Part shown: positions 33,534 to 44,500 of the stretch, piece by piece
How the letters are laid out: the number at the start of each line of letters is the position of its first letter
How positions within the stretch are numbered: the first letter of the stretch is position 1
NCBI RefSeq assembly: GCF_002291145.1
Contig: NZ_NTGE01000080.1
Span: 91,260 to 155,259 of the forward strand
Source: Streptomyces sp. SA15
Lineage (GTDB): Bacteria; Actinomycetota; Actinomycetes; Streptomycetales; Streptomycetaceae
DNA length: 64,000 nucleotides
Direction of reading: 5' to 3'
Notes under the pieces: generated by a model
Databases searched by the model: none
Told to the model about the DNA's origin: nothing
Seen by the model: the letters and a program-made list of their open reading frames with translations, nothing else
Translations under genes and position numbers: made by a program

Positions 33534-34612
33534 ACGGGACAGACGTGAAGCCGAACGGGGCAGACGTGAAGCCATCGGTGGCACCGGGCGTGCGGCTCGG
33601 CCACGTGTCGTTCGTATGGCGGCCCTGGATCGTGTGCGTCACGCTGCTGCTGGCGGCGGCGGCCTTCCTGGTGTTCTGCGTGTCCATCGGCGTCGGGGAC
33701 TTCCCCATCGGTCTGTCCCGGGTGCTCGCCACGATCCTCGGCCGGGGGGAGCAGGTCGACGAGTTCGTGATCATGGATCTGCGGATGCCGCGTGCCCTGG
33801 CCGGGCTCATCGTGGGGATCGCGCTGGGGGTGTCCGGGGCGATCACGCAGTCCATCGCGCGCAATCCGCTGGCCAGCCCGGACATTCTGGGGATCACCGG
33901 GGGCGCCAGCGCGGTCGCGGTGTTCCTGGTGACGGTGTCGGGCGGGACCGCCGCGGCGATCGTCAACTCCGTCGGCCTGTCCGCGGCGGCCCTCGCGGGC
34001 GGTCTCGGTACGGGTCTGCTGGTGTACTTCCTGGCGTGGCGGCGCGGGATCGACGGCTTCCGGCTCATCCTCATCGGCATCTCGGTGAGCGCCGTGATGG
34101 AGGCGATCACGACCTGGCTGCTGGTCACGGCCGACATCAGGGACGTGGCCCAGGCCCAGGCGTGGCTGGTCGGCTCGCTGGACGACCGCTCCTGGGGCGA
34201 GGTCCGCATCGCGCTCTGGGGCACGCTCGTCCTCATGGTCGTCGTCTCGTGCGTCGCGTTCCAGTTCAAGCCGATGCACTTCGGCGACGAGGTCGCCGCG
34301 GGCCTCGGCGTCCGGTACTCGACGGTGCGGGCGGTCATGCTGTTGTGCGCTGTGCTGCTGGCTGGAGTGGCCGTCAGTGCGGCGGGCCCGGTCCCGTTCG
34401 TCGCGCTGGTCGCTCCGCAGGTGGCGATGCGTCTGACGAGGTACCCGACACCGCCGATGGTGGCCTCCGGCATGGTGGGAGCGCTGCTGCTGATCGGCTC
34501 GGACCTGGTCGCGCGCACGGCTCTGCCGATCACTCTCCCGGTCGGCGTGGTCACCGCCGCGATCGGCGGCCCCTTCCTCGTCTATCTGCTGGTGCGGGCG
34601 AACCTCAGATAG
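33530..34612 (+). CDS. cchD: Ferric-siderophore ABC permease CchD
   Basis: 360 residues, second FecCD permease. The same blocks appear: PRALAGLIVGIALGVSGAITQ, RNPLASPDILGITGGASA, FGDEVAAGLGVRYS and AGPVPFVALVAPQVAMRL. The start overlaps the cchC stop by four bases, so the two are coupled and made in equal amounts, as expected for a permease heterodimer. Confidence 0.92.
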   Translation: MNGTDVKPNGADVKPSVAPGVRLGHVSFVWRPWIVCVTLLLAAAAFLVFCVSIGVGDFPIGLSRVLATILGRGEQVDEFVIMDLRMPRALAGLIVGIALGVSGAITQSIARNPLASPDILGITGGASAVAVFLVTVSGGTAAAIVNSVGLSAAALAGGLGTGLLVYFLAWRRGIDGFRLILIGISVSAVMEAITTWLLVTADIRDVAQAQAWLVGSLDDRSWGEVRIALWGTLVLMVVVSCVAFQFKPMHFGDEVAAGLGVRYSTVRAVMLLCAVLLAGVAVSAAGPVPFVALVAPQVAMRLTRYPTPPMVASGMVGALLLIGSDLVARTALPITLPVGVVTAAIGGPFLVYLLVRANLR

Positions 34613-34649
34613 CTGATACAAAGTTAGGCGGACCAAATGAGGGGGCCCT

Positions 34650-35489
34650 GTGGTCGCTCAGCACATCACCGAGATCGAGTCCCGGGTCGATGACGCCTCA
34701 CGGCTGGCAGCCAGGGGCATCACGGTCGGGTACGGCGGCCGGATCGTCATCGACGACCTCGACGTGGCGATCCCGCCCGGAGTGATGACCACGATCATCG
34801 GCCCCAACGGCTGCGGGAAGTCCACGCTGTTGCGGACCCTGTCGCGGCTGCTCAAGCCGGCCAAGGGGACGGTCGTGCTGGACGGCGAGGACATCGTCAG
34901 GCTCAAGACCAGGGACGTGGCGAAGAAGCTGGGCCTGCTGCCGCAGGCGCCGGTCGCACCGGAGGGGCTGACGGTGGCCGACCTGGTCGCCAGGGGCCGC
35001 CATCCGCACCAGAGTTGGCTGCGGCAGTGGTCGTCCGACGACGCAGCCGTCGTGGAGCGGGCGCTGGCCATGACGGGGGTGTCCGACCTGGCCGACCGTC
35101 CGGTCGACTCGCTGTCCGGCGGACAGCGTCAGCGCGTGTGGATCTCGATGACCCTGGCCCAGGGCACCGACCTGCTGCTGCTGGACGAGCCGACCACCTA
35201 CCTGGACCTGGCGCACGCGATCGACGTGCTCGACCTGGTGGACGACCTGCACGAGTCCGGGTGCACCGTGGTGATGGTGCTGCACGACCTCAATCTCGCC
35301 ACGCGCTACAGCGACAACCTCATCGTGATGAGGGAGGGGGCGATCCTGGCGCAGGGGCACCCGCGGGACGTGATCAGCGCCGAGTTGCTGCACGAGGCGT
35401 TCGGACTGCGCGCCAAGGTGATCGACGACCCGGTGGGCGACCGGCCGCTCATAGTGCCCATCGGTCGCACACATGTCCAACTCGACTAG
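34650..35489 (+). CDS. cchE: Ferric-siderophore ABC importer ATPase CchE
   Basis: 279 residues, complete FepC-like nucleotide-binding protein: Walker A IIGPNGCGKSTLLRTL, signature [15 protein letters not shown], Walker B LLLLDEPTTYLDL and the H-loop LHDLN. It drives CchC/CchD. GTG start after GGGGGCCC; 37 bp from cchD. Confidence 0.93.
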   Translation: MVAQHITEIESRVDDASRLAARGITVGYGGRIVIDDLDVAIPPGVMTTIIGPNGCGKSTLLRTLSRLLKPAKGTVVLDGEDIVRLKTRDVAKKLGLLPQAPVAPEGLTVADLVARGRHPHQSWLRQWSSDDAAVVERALAMTGVSDLADRPVDSLSGGQRQRVWISMTLAQGTDLLLLDEPTTYLDLAHAIDVLDLVDDLHESGCTVVMVLHDLNLATRYSDNLIVMREGAILAQGHPRDVISAELLHEAFGLRAKVIDDPVGDRPLIVPIGRTHVQLD

Positions 35490-35510
35490 TTCCCCATAAA
35501 GTTGCAGAAG

Positions 35511-35529
35511 TAAGGCTAGGCTAACCTCA
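35511..35529. promoter_or_regulatory. Iron box before cchF
   Basis: TAAGGCTAGGCTAACCTCA matches the iron box at 16 of 19 positions. It lies 72 bp before the cchF start. Confidence 0.85.
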
Positions 35530-35540
35530 TCTGCGCACGG

Positions 35541-35559
35541 TAAGGTTTGCCTGCCCTTA
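35541..35559. promoter_or_regulatory. Second, weaker iron box before cchF
   Basis: TAAGGTTTGCCTGCCCTTA keeps the outer half-sites of the iron box with mismatches in the centre, 30 bp after the strong box. Confidence 0.5.
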
Positions 35560-35600
35560 GACGGGGGCGCAGTGGACAGCACGGAAGCAAGGGATTTCGG

Positions 35601-36659
35601 ATGCTCCTCCATCGAACGATGATCAAGAGATCCCGGCGGCGATTGGCGGCGATCTTGTCCGCCGCGACTCTCGGCGTCGGCCTCCTCGCGGGATGCGGTT
35701 CCGACTCGTCCGACTCGGCGGACAAGGCCAGCGACAACACCCCGGCTGCCGCCGCAGGCGCATTCCCGGTCACCGTGGAGCACGCGTTCGGATCCACGAA
35801 GATCACCAAGGCTCCCCAGCGGGTCGTCTCCGTCGGCTACACCGACGACCAGACCATCCTGGCGTTCGGCATCAAGCCGGTCGGCATGGTCGACCAGTAC
35901 CCGAACCCGGCGGGCCAGACCCCCGACATCAACACCCAGTGGCCCTGGGTGAAGGACAAGTGGGGCGACACCCAGCCCGAGGTCATCATGAAGAACGGTG
36001 ACTCCGGCCCCAACTACGAGAAGATCGCCGCCCTGCGCCCGGATCTGATCATCGCGGTCTACTCCGAGATCGACCAGGCCGCCTACGACAAGCTGTCCAA
36101 GATCGCTCCGACGGTGGGCCGCACGAAGGCCGAGAAGGAGCCCTTCAGCGCGCCGTGGCAGGACAACGCGGTCCACATCGCCAAGGCGCTCGGCAAGGAG
36201 GCCGAGGGCGAGAAGATGGTGGCGGACATCCAGGGCCGGCTCGACGCGGCGAAGAAGGCACACCCTGAGTTCGCGGACCAGAAGGCCGTCGTACTGTCCT
36301 GGTACGAGGACTCGGTTGCGCCGTTCACCTCGACCGACGTGCGCGGACGGCTGGTGACGGGCATCGGCTTCCAGTACCAGACCGAGATCGACAAGGTCGC
36401 GGACGGCAGCTTCTACACCAAGCTCTCACCCGAGCGCGTCGACCTGGTCGACGTCGACCGCATCTTCGTCATCAACGACAAGGCGGACACGGCAGCGCTG
36501 AAGAAGTTCGAGCTGTTCGCCAACCTGGACGCGGTCAAGAACGGCAAGGTGTCGTACCTCCTGGACAGCGAGGGCCCGGCGGTGGGCGCCGCCATCTCCC
36601 AGGGCACCCTGCTGTCCATGCCGTACGCGATCGACGAACTCGTCAAGTCGGCCGAGTAG
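35601..36659 (+). CDS. cchF: Ferric-coelichelin-binding lipoprotein CchF
   Basis: 352 residues. Lipoprotein signal peptide: basic start with KRSRRRL, hydrophobic core and lipobox LLAGC at Cys32, then a Ser/Asp linker. The remainder is a type 3 (BtuF/FecB-like) binding protein: APQRVVSVGYTDDQTILAFG and IAALRPDLIIAVYS. It captures ferric siderophore at the outer face of the membrane for CchCDE. Start at 35601 with AAGGGA upstream; two iron boxes precede it. Confidence 0.92.
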   Translation: MLLHRTMIKRSRRRLAAILSAATLGVGLLAGCGSDSSDSADKASDNTPAAAAGAFPVTVEHAFGSTKITKAPQRVVSVGYTDDQTILAFGIKPVGMVDQYPNPAGQTPDINTQWPWVKDKWGDTQPEVIMKNGDSGPNYEKIAALRPDLIIAVYSEIDQAAYDKLSKIAPTVGRTKAEKEPFSAPWQDNAVHIAKALGKEAEGEKMVADIQGRLDAAKKAHPEFADQKAVVLSWYEDSVAPFTSTDVRGRLVTGIGFQYQTEIDKVADGSFYTKLSPERVDLVDVDRIFVINDKADTAALKKFELFANLDAVKNGKVSYLLDSEGPAVGAAISQGTLLSMPYAIDELVKSAE

Positions 36660-36661
36660 GT

Positions 36662-38449
36662 GTGAGCACCACCGAGACGCGCGTCGCCCCGGCAACCCTG
36701 CGCACGGCGACCGGACGCGAGGCCACCCGGTGGGTCGCGGCACACTGCCGCGAGGTGCCGGGGCTGACGGCGGCCACCGTGCTCACCACGGTGGCCGGGG
36801 CGGCGCTCCAGGTGTTGCCGGTGCTCCTGCTCGGCCGGGTCGTCGACGGGGTGGTCGAGGGCGCATCGCAATCGATCCTGGTCACGATCGGTGCCCTGAT
36901 GGTCGCCGCCGCGCTGCTCGGCGCGGCGGCCACCGCGGTGTCGACCTATCTGATCGGGCGGCTCGGCGCGGATCTGCTCGCGCGGCTGCGCGAAGGCGCC
37001 GTCCGGGCGGTGCTGGGGATGCCGAGCGCACGCATCGAGCAGGTCGGCCGGGGAGACGTACTGTCCAGGGTCGGTGACGATGTGGCCGTCATCTCCAAGG
37101 GCATCCGTACGGCCATCCCCACGGTGTTCTCGGCGGGAGTGCTGGTCGCCATCGCCACGGCCGGCATGTTCGGACTGGACTGGCGGCTCGGCCTGGCGGG
37201 CGCCGGCGCGCTCCCCGCGTACGCGCTGGCCCTGCGCTGGTATCTGCCCCGGTCCGCCCCGCTCTACCGGAAGCAGCGAGCGGCCCAGGCCGACCGCGCG
37301 CAGGCGTTGATCAGCGGCCTGAACGGGATCGACACGGTCCGGGCGTACCGCCTCGAGGACGCCTTCCGCGAGAAGGTCACTCGTGAATCGTGGCGGGTGC
37401 GCGATCTCGGCATCGAGGTGTTCCGGTTCTTCGGCCGGTTCGTCGGCAGGGAGAACCGCGCCGAGTTCATCGGGCTGGTCCTCATCCTCCTGGTGGGGTA
37501 CGCCCTGTTGGAGGCCGACGCGGCCAGCCTCGGCGAGGTGTCGGCGGCCCCGTTGCTGTTCCACCGGCTGTTCACCCCGCTGGGCGCCATCATGTTCACC
37601 TTCGACGAGGCCCAGAAGTCGGGCGCGAGCCTGACCCGGCTGGTCGGGGTGCTGGGGGAGTCCGCGGAGGACCGGCTGGTCGGCGACACGGCCGTCGCGG
37701 CGGCGGGCGCCGGGGTGTACCCGGTGACGGTGGAGGGGTTGACGTTCAGCTATCCCGACACCGAGGAGCCGGTCCTACGGGACGTCAACCTGACGATTGC
37801 TGCCGGGAGTTCGCTCGCGCTGGTGGGGGCGACGGGCGCGGGCAAGACGACCCTGGCCGCGCTGATCGCGGGCATCGGGACCCCGCAGGCCGGTTCGGTG
37901 CGCGTCGGGACGACCGACCTCGCCGGTCTGGACGAGGCCGGAGCGCGAGCCTTGGTGAGCATCCTGACGCAGGAGACGCACGTGTTCTCCGGCCCGCTCG
38001 CCGACGACCTGCGACTGGCCGCGCCCGAAGCGACCGACGCCGAGCTGATGGACGCGTTGCGCACGGTCGGCGCCGACGGGTGGGTCGACGCGCTGCCCGA
38101 CGGGCTGAACACCCTGGTCGGCGAGGGCGGCGAGCGCCTGGACGTCACCAAGGTCGCCCAGATCGCCCTGGCCCGGCTGGTGCTCGCCCGGTCGCCGGTC
38201 GTGGTGCTCGACGAGTCGACGGCGGAGGCGGGCAGCGAAGGCGCCGCCGAGCTGGAGCGGGCCGTGCTGGCCGCGTGCGCGGGCCGGACCACGTTGTTCG
38301 TGGCGCACCGGCTGACCCAGGCGATGGCGGCGGACCGGATCGCCGTGCTGGACGCGGGACGCGTGGTGGAGCAGGGGACTCACGAGGAATTGGTGGCTCT
38401 GGGCGGCCGGTACGCACGACTGTGGCGGGCGTGGCGAGAAGGCAGTTAG
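36662..38449 (+). CDS. cchG: ABC exporter half-transporter CchG, degenerate signature
   Basis: 595 residues: an N-terminal six-helix membrane domain and a C-terminal ATPase domain. Walker A is good (LVGATGAGKTTLAAL), as are Walker B/Glu (VVVLDESTAE) and H-loop (FVAHRLTQA). The ABC signature LSGGQ is replaced by GERLDVTKVAQIALARL. CchI has the opposite defects, so the two proteins should pair to make one complete site. GTG start 2 bp after cchF. Probably exports coelichelin. Confidence 0.9.
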   Translation: MSTTETRVAPATLRTATGREATRWVAAHCREVPGLTAATVLTTVAGAALQVLPVLLLGRVVDGVVEGASQSILVTIGALMVAAALLGAAATAVSTYLIGRLGADLLARLREGAVRAVLGMPSARIEQVGRGDVLSRVGDDVAVISKGIRTAIPTVFSAGVLVAIATAGMFGLDWRLGLAGAGALPAYALALRWYLPRSAPLYRKQRAAQADRAQALISGLNGIDTVRAYRLEDAFREKVTRESWRVRDLGIEVFRFFGRFVGRENRAEFIGLVLILLVGYALLEADAASLGEVSAAPLLFHRLFTPLGAIMFTFDEAQKSGASLTRLVGVLGESAEDRLVGDTAVAAAGAGVYPVTVEGLTFSYPDTEEPVLRDVNLTIAAGSSLALVGATGAGKTTLAALIAGIGTPQAGSVRVGTTDLAGLDEAGARALVSILTQETHVFSGPLADDLRLAAPEATDAELMDALRTVGADGWVDALPDGLNTLVGEGGERLDVTKVAQIALARLVLARSPVVVLDESTAEAGSEGAAELERAVLAACAGRTTLFVAHRLTQAMAADRIAVLDAGRVVEQGTHEELVALGGRYARLWRAWREGS

Positions 38450-38464
38450 GTAACCCTAATTTAG
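38446..38464. promoter_or_regulatory. Degenerate iron box before cchH
   Basis: TTAGGTAACCCTAATTTAG matches the iron box at 13 of 19 positions and includes the cchG stop codon. It lies 44 bp before the cchH start. Confidence 0.55.
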
Positions 38465-38507
38465 CTGAGAGTTAACTTTCATACCTGGAAGGGGCGTTGA
38501 GTCTTCG

Positions 38508-41500
38508 ATGAGGGAACCGAGCGCTCGTCTCGTACGGGTTTCACCCGCCCGCCTGGACGACGTACGCAGGCGAACCGGCGACTATTCCGACCGGACCATC
38601 ACCGAAGCCTGCGCCATCGGGCTGTCGTACTGGGCGACGGGCCGGAGTCCCGACGGCATCGACCTCACCCCCGACACTCTGTTCGCCGACGTCCTCGGGT
38701 GGGTCGACAACGGCGGGGCCGCGCCCGGCGGTTGGGAGGTCGGCGCGGACGACCGGAGCATCACCGTCCCGGACGGCGTTGTGCCGGCCGAAGCTCAGCT
38801 CGCGCTCGACGATCTGGCCGACTTCCCGGACCGGCCCATCAGCACCATCGGTCCGTCGAGCGTGGCGGCGAGACTCGAGGCCCTGGCCGAGTGGAACGAC
38901 ACCGAGGCCGACCGGGTCCGCCCGACCATCGTGGAGATGTTCCGCGAGCAGGCGCGGACCAGACCGGACGCCGTAGCCATCGTCGACGAGCACCGATCGC
39001 TGACCTACCGTCAGGCGAGCGAGCTCTCCAGCCAGTTGGCCCACCATCTGATCGAACGCGGACTTGACCACGAACAGGTCGTCGGCATCTCACTGAGCCG
39101 CTCCGCCGACATGGTGATCGGGCTGCTCGCCGTGCTCCAGGCGGGATGCGCCTTCGTGCCGCTCGATCCACAGTGGCCCGCCGCACGCCGGTCCGTCGTC
39201 ATCGAGGACGCGCGGGTCGTCGTACAGCTCAACGACTCGGGCGAGCACGACCCGGCCGAACCGGAAGCCGTGGCCGTAGACCTCGGCGACTGGCGGTTCG
39301 GGTCCTACCCCACCGAGGGGACCGGGGTCACCGTCCTCGGCGACGCCCTGGCCTACGTGATCTTCACGTCCGGTTCGACCGGACGGCCCAAGGGTGCGAT
39401 GATCCGGCACGAGGCGATCAGCGAGCGTCTGCTGTGGCAGGTGGGCGAGATCCTCGGCTTCGGCCACGACGACGCGTCGCTGTTCAAGGCGCCGCTGTCC
39501 TTCGACATCTCCATCAACGAGATCTTCCTGCCGCTGGTGTCCGGCGGCAGGCTGGTGGTCCTGCGGCCCGGCGGCGAACGCGACCCGCACCACCTGCTCA
39601 GCGTGATCGCCGAGCAGCGCGTCACCTTCACGTACCTGGTGTCGTCCATGCTGGACGTACTGCTGGAGATCGCGGGCGACTCCGGGAAGCTGGACAGCCT
39701 GCGGCACGTGTGGTGCGGCGGCGAGGTGCTGACCCCCGAGCTGTACGAGCGATTCCGCACCCGGCTCGACATCCCCATGTACCACGGCTACGGCCCGGCC
39801 GAGACGACGATCGGCGTCTCCCACGTCATCTACCGGGGCGCGGCCGAACGCCTGTCGACATCGATCGGCAAGGCCAACCCCAACACCCAGCTGTACGTCC
39901 TGGACGACGAACTGCGCCCGGTCCCGCTCGGGGTCGGCGGCGAACTGTACGTGGGAGGGTTCCTCCTGGGACGCGGGTACGTGGGCGCGCCCGGCCTGAC
40001 GGCGTCCCGGTTCGTGGCGAATCCCTTCGCCGACGACGGGTCCCGGCTGTACCGGACCGGCGACCTCGCGCGGTTCGCCCCGGACGGTTCGCTGGACTTC
40101 CTCGGCCGGGCCGACAACCAGATCAAGATCCGCGGCATGCGGCTGGAGATCGAGGACGTCGAGGTCGGACTCGCGGAGCACCCCGGCGTACGGCACACCT
40201 GCGTCGTCGCGAAGAAGAACGCGGCGGGCGGCACCTACCTGGTGGGGTACGTCATCCCGGCCGCCGGCAGGGAGGACCTGCGGGCCGACGAGGTCAAGGC
40301 GTGGGCCACCGAGCACATGGTCGAGCACATGGTGCCCGCCCACATCGTGGTGATGACGGAGTTCCCCCTCACCGCGAACGGCAAGCTGGACCGGAACGCG
40401 CTGCCGGAGCCCGCGATCGGAACGGGCTCGCTCCTCCAGCCCACCACCGACAACGAGCGCGCGGTGTGCGCGGCGGTCGCGGCGGTCCTGCGGCTCGAAG
40501 AGGTCGGTGTCGACCAGGACTTCTTCCAGCTCGGCGGAGACAGCATTCTGGCGATCTCGCTGCTGAGCGCGCTGCGCGACGCGGGTCTCTACGTCACGGC
40601 GCGACAGATCTTCGCCAACAGCACCGTGGGGGCGCTGGCGGCTGTGGCGAGCCGTGAGGACGTCTCCACGGTGGACCACCGTGATGTCGCGACCGGTTCC
40701 GTCGTGGGATCGCCCATCGTGCAGTGGCTCGGCGAGACCACGGACGCGATCGACGGCTTCGTACAGTCGGTGGTGCTGAACACCCCGGCGGACCTGACGG
40801 CCGACGCGCTCGACGAGATCCTCGCCGCGGTGGTCCGGCGGCACGACATGCTGCGCGCCAAGCTGGTGCGCGGCGACCGCTGGAGCTTCGACATCCCGGA
40901 GGCGGACCAGGCCGCCGCGGGGTGGCAGGAGAGCGACCGGCCGCTCGGCGAGTGCGTCGCGCTCGCCACCGAGGGGTTGGACCCGGCGGGCGGCGTGATG
41001 CTGCGGGCCGTCTGGCGCCGCGAGGCACGCCAACTGGTCCTGGTCGCCCACCACGTGGTGATCGACGGCGTGTCCTGGCGAGTCCTGATGGAGGACCTGG
41101 CCACCGCGTGGCGGCAGTTCGCCGCGGGCGCGCCCATCGAACTGCCCCCTGTCGGCACGTCGTTCCGGCGCTGGACGCAGTTGCTGGAGCGCGCCGCGTT
41201 CGACGCGGACAGTTCCTACTTCTGGCGGCCCCTGCCGGGAACGGACGAACCGGTGGGCAGGCGCGCGCTGTCCGAAGCCGACACCGTCGCGGGGGAGCGG
41301 GTGCGGACCGTCTCGGTCGGCCCCGAGGTCACGGCCGCGCTGCTGGGCGAGATCCCCGCGAAGTTCCACGCGGGCGTCAACGACGTACTGCTGACCGCGC
41401 TCGCCGTCACCCTCGCCCGATGGCGCCGCGACCTCGGGCAGGATCAGACGTTCGCGCACATCGAACTCGAGGGACACGGCCGCGAGGGAGGGTTCGTGGC

Positions 41501-44500
41501 GGGCTCCGCCGGCTTCGAGCCCGAACTGTCCCGGACCGTGGGCTGGTTCACCACCCTCTTCCCGGTGACCGTGGACCCCGGTACGGCGGCCGACTTCACC
41601 GCACCCGAGTACCTGGCCGCCGCGCTCAAGGCGGTCAAGGAAGACCTCGCCCGGGTACCGGACAACGGCGTCTCCTACGGCGCCCTGCGGTACCTGACGC
41701 ACACCGAGTTCGACGCGCCCGCACCCCAGGTGCTGTTCAACTACCTGGGCCGCTTCGACGCGGGCGCCTCCGGGGACTGGCAACTCGCGGGCACCACAGG
41801 CCAGTTGGGCGAGAAGCGTGACCCGAGGATGCGCCTGCCGCGCGCCCTGGAGTTCAACGCGATCGCAGAACCCGCCTCGAGTGGCGAGTACGAGCTGGTC
41901 ACGAACATCTCGTGGCCGGACGGGATGTTCACCGACGACGACATCGCGACTCTCGGCGAGTACTTCCGGGGGGCCTTGGCCGCACTGGCCGCGCTCGACC
42001 AGGGCGGCCACTCTCCCAGCGACTTCGGCCTGGTGCCGCTCACGCAGTCCGACGTCGACGCCCTGGACGGCCCGGCACTGCGGGACATCCTGCCGCTGAC
42101 CCCGTTGCAGGAAGGCCTGTACTTCCACTCGGTCTTCGACGACGACTCGACGGGCGCCTACGTCGAGCAGCAACTGCTGACGCTGAACGGCGAGGTGGAC
42201 GCCGACCGGCTCGCGGCGGCGGCCACCCGGCTGCTCACGCTGTACCCGAACCTGGCCGCGCGGTTCGTGGCCCTCGCCGACGGCCGTGTGGTCTGCGTCC
42301 TGGAGAGCGGGGTGGAGGCGCCCTTCACCACGCTGGACCGCCCCGGCATCACCAACGACGAGATCCGCGACCTGGCCGAGCGGGACCGCCGCGCCGGGTT
42401 CGACCTGGCCACCGGCCCGCTGATGCGGTACACGCTCATCCGCGGCGGCTCCGGCCGCAGCGTCCTGGTGCAGACCGTGCACCACATCATCGCCGACGGC
42501 TGGTCGGTACCGCCGATGCTCCGCGCGCTGCTGGCCGAGTACCACGCTCCCGGGACCGTGTACCCGATCGGCGGCTTCCCCGACTACGTGCGCTGGCTCG
42601 CCGGACGCGACGACGACGAGAGCGACCGCGTATGGCGCGAGCAACTCGCCGAGCTGCCCGGCCCCTCGCTGGTCGCCGAGGGGCACACCCCTTCCGACCG
42701 GTTCGCCGACACCGCCGTGGAGCCGGAGGACGACATCGACGCGGCCGCCCGGTCGGCCGGCGTGCCGCTGAGCGTGGCCGTCCACAGCGCCTGGGCGGTG
42801 ACGCTGGGCGGCATCCTGCACGGCAGGGACGTGGTGTTCGGTTCCACGGTGTCCGGGCGCGACGCGGATGTGCCCGGCATCGAGACCATGGTGGGTCTGT
42901 TCATCAACACGATCCCCGTACGCGCCCGTTGGGCCGGTACGACCACGGCGCGCGACCTGCTCGCCTCGGTGCGGGAACACCAGAGCGCGGTACTGCCGCA
43001 CCAGCATGTCTCACTGGCGAGGATAGGCCGCCAGGCCGGCGCCGGCTCCCTGTTCGACACCCTGGTGGTGTTCGACGTGGCGACCGATGTGGACGGTCTG
43101 CGAGGGCCCGACCACGAGCTGGTCATCACCGACATCGTGAACGAGGGCGCCCCGCACTACCCGTTGACGCTGGTGGTCGAGCGGGCGCTCGACGGCCGTC
43201 CGCGCTTCAACCTGATCTACGACGGCGAACTGCTGCGGGGGGAGAGCGCCCAGGCGATCCTGCGCACGTTCACCTCGGCCCTCACCGGTCTGCTCACCCG
43301 GCCGGATGTTGTGGTCGACGACCTGGCCTCCGAGGATGCAGAGCGTCCTGTGCGGATCACCCCGACGACCCTGGCCGGGCTCTTCGACGCCGCCGCGCAC
43401 CGCGACCCGGCCGCCACCGCCGTCACCCAGTGCGGTCTCGACGGCGGTACCCGGTCACTGACGTACGGCGAACTGGCGGACGCCAAGAACGAGTTGGCGT
43501 CGGCCCTGCGCGCGGCCGGGGTCGGGCCGGGCAAGCGGGTCGCCGTAGCCGTCCCGCGCTCCGTCGAGCAGGTCGTCGCACTGGTCGCGATCGTCACCGC
43601 GGGCGGCGCGTACGTGCCGCTGGACCTGGCGTACCCGGACGAACGACTGGAGTACATCCTCGCCGACGCCGCTCCGCAGGTCGTTCTCGTGGACCGTGAG
43701 CAGCGGGACCGCTTCACGGAACTGCTGGCCGGGGCAGGCGTGTCGGCCCGGGTGCTCGTGCAGGGAGACGACTTGCCGGTGGGGGACACCACCGCACCCG
43801 AGGTCAGTCGGCACGACCCCGCGTACGTGATCTACACGTCCGGATCCACCGGCAGGCCCAAGGGTGTCGTCGTCCCGCACTCCAGCGTGGTGACGCTGCT
43901 CGCGAACACCCAGCCCGACATGGAATTCGGCCCGCACGACGTGTGGGTCCAGTTCCACTCCTTCTCCTTCGACTTCGCGGTCTGGGAGCTGTGGGGCGCC
44001 CTGGTGTACGGCGGTGAGCTGCTGGTGCCTGAGTACGGGCTGACCCGCTCCCCGGTCGACTTCCACCGGCTGGTCCGCGAGCGCTCAGTGACCGTGCTCA
44101 ACCAGACCCCCTCGGCGTTCTACCAGTTCATCGAAGCGGACCGACTTGTCGGCGAGCCGGTCACCGCACTGCGCCGGATCATCTTCGGCGGCGAAGCGCT
44201 GGATCTCGGGCGGCTGCGCGGCTGGGTCGAGCGGCACGGCACCGGCTCGCCCGAGCTGGTCAACATGTATGGCATCACCGAGACCACCGTCCACGTCACC
44301 CACCGAGTGCTGACCGACGAGGACTTCGCCTCCGGCGACGACGTCAGCCCGATCGGCGGCCCGATACCCGGCCTGGTCACCTACCTGCTCGACGACCGGC
44401 TCCGGCCGGTGCCGCCGGGCCGGGTGGGCGCCATCTACGTCGCAGGCGACCAGGTGTCGCTCGGCTACCTGGGCAGGCCGGGGCTGACCGCGGGCCGGTT

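Noticed and set aside
34614..34634. AGTTAGGCGGACC before cchE as an iron box
   Set aside because: Only one half-site fits the consensus; cchE is probably read from upstream.
39090..43007. Very long minus-strand frame across cchH
   Set aside because: Antisense of the NRPS; high-GC coding DNA often leaves such frames open.
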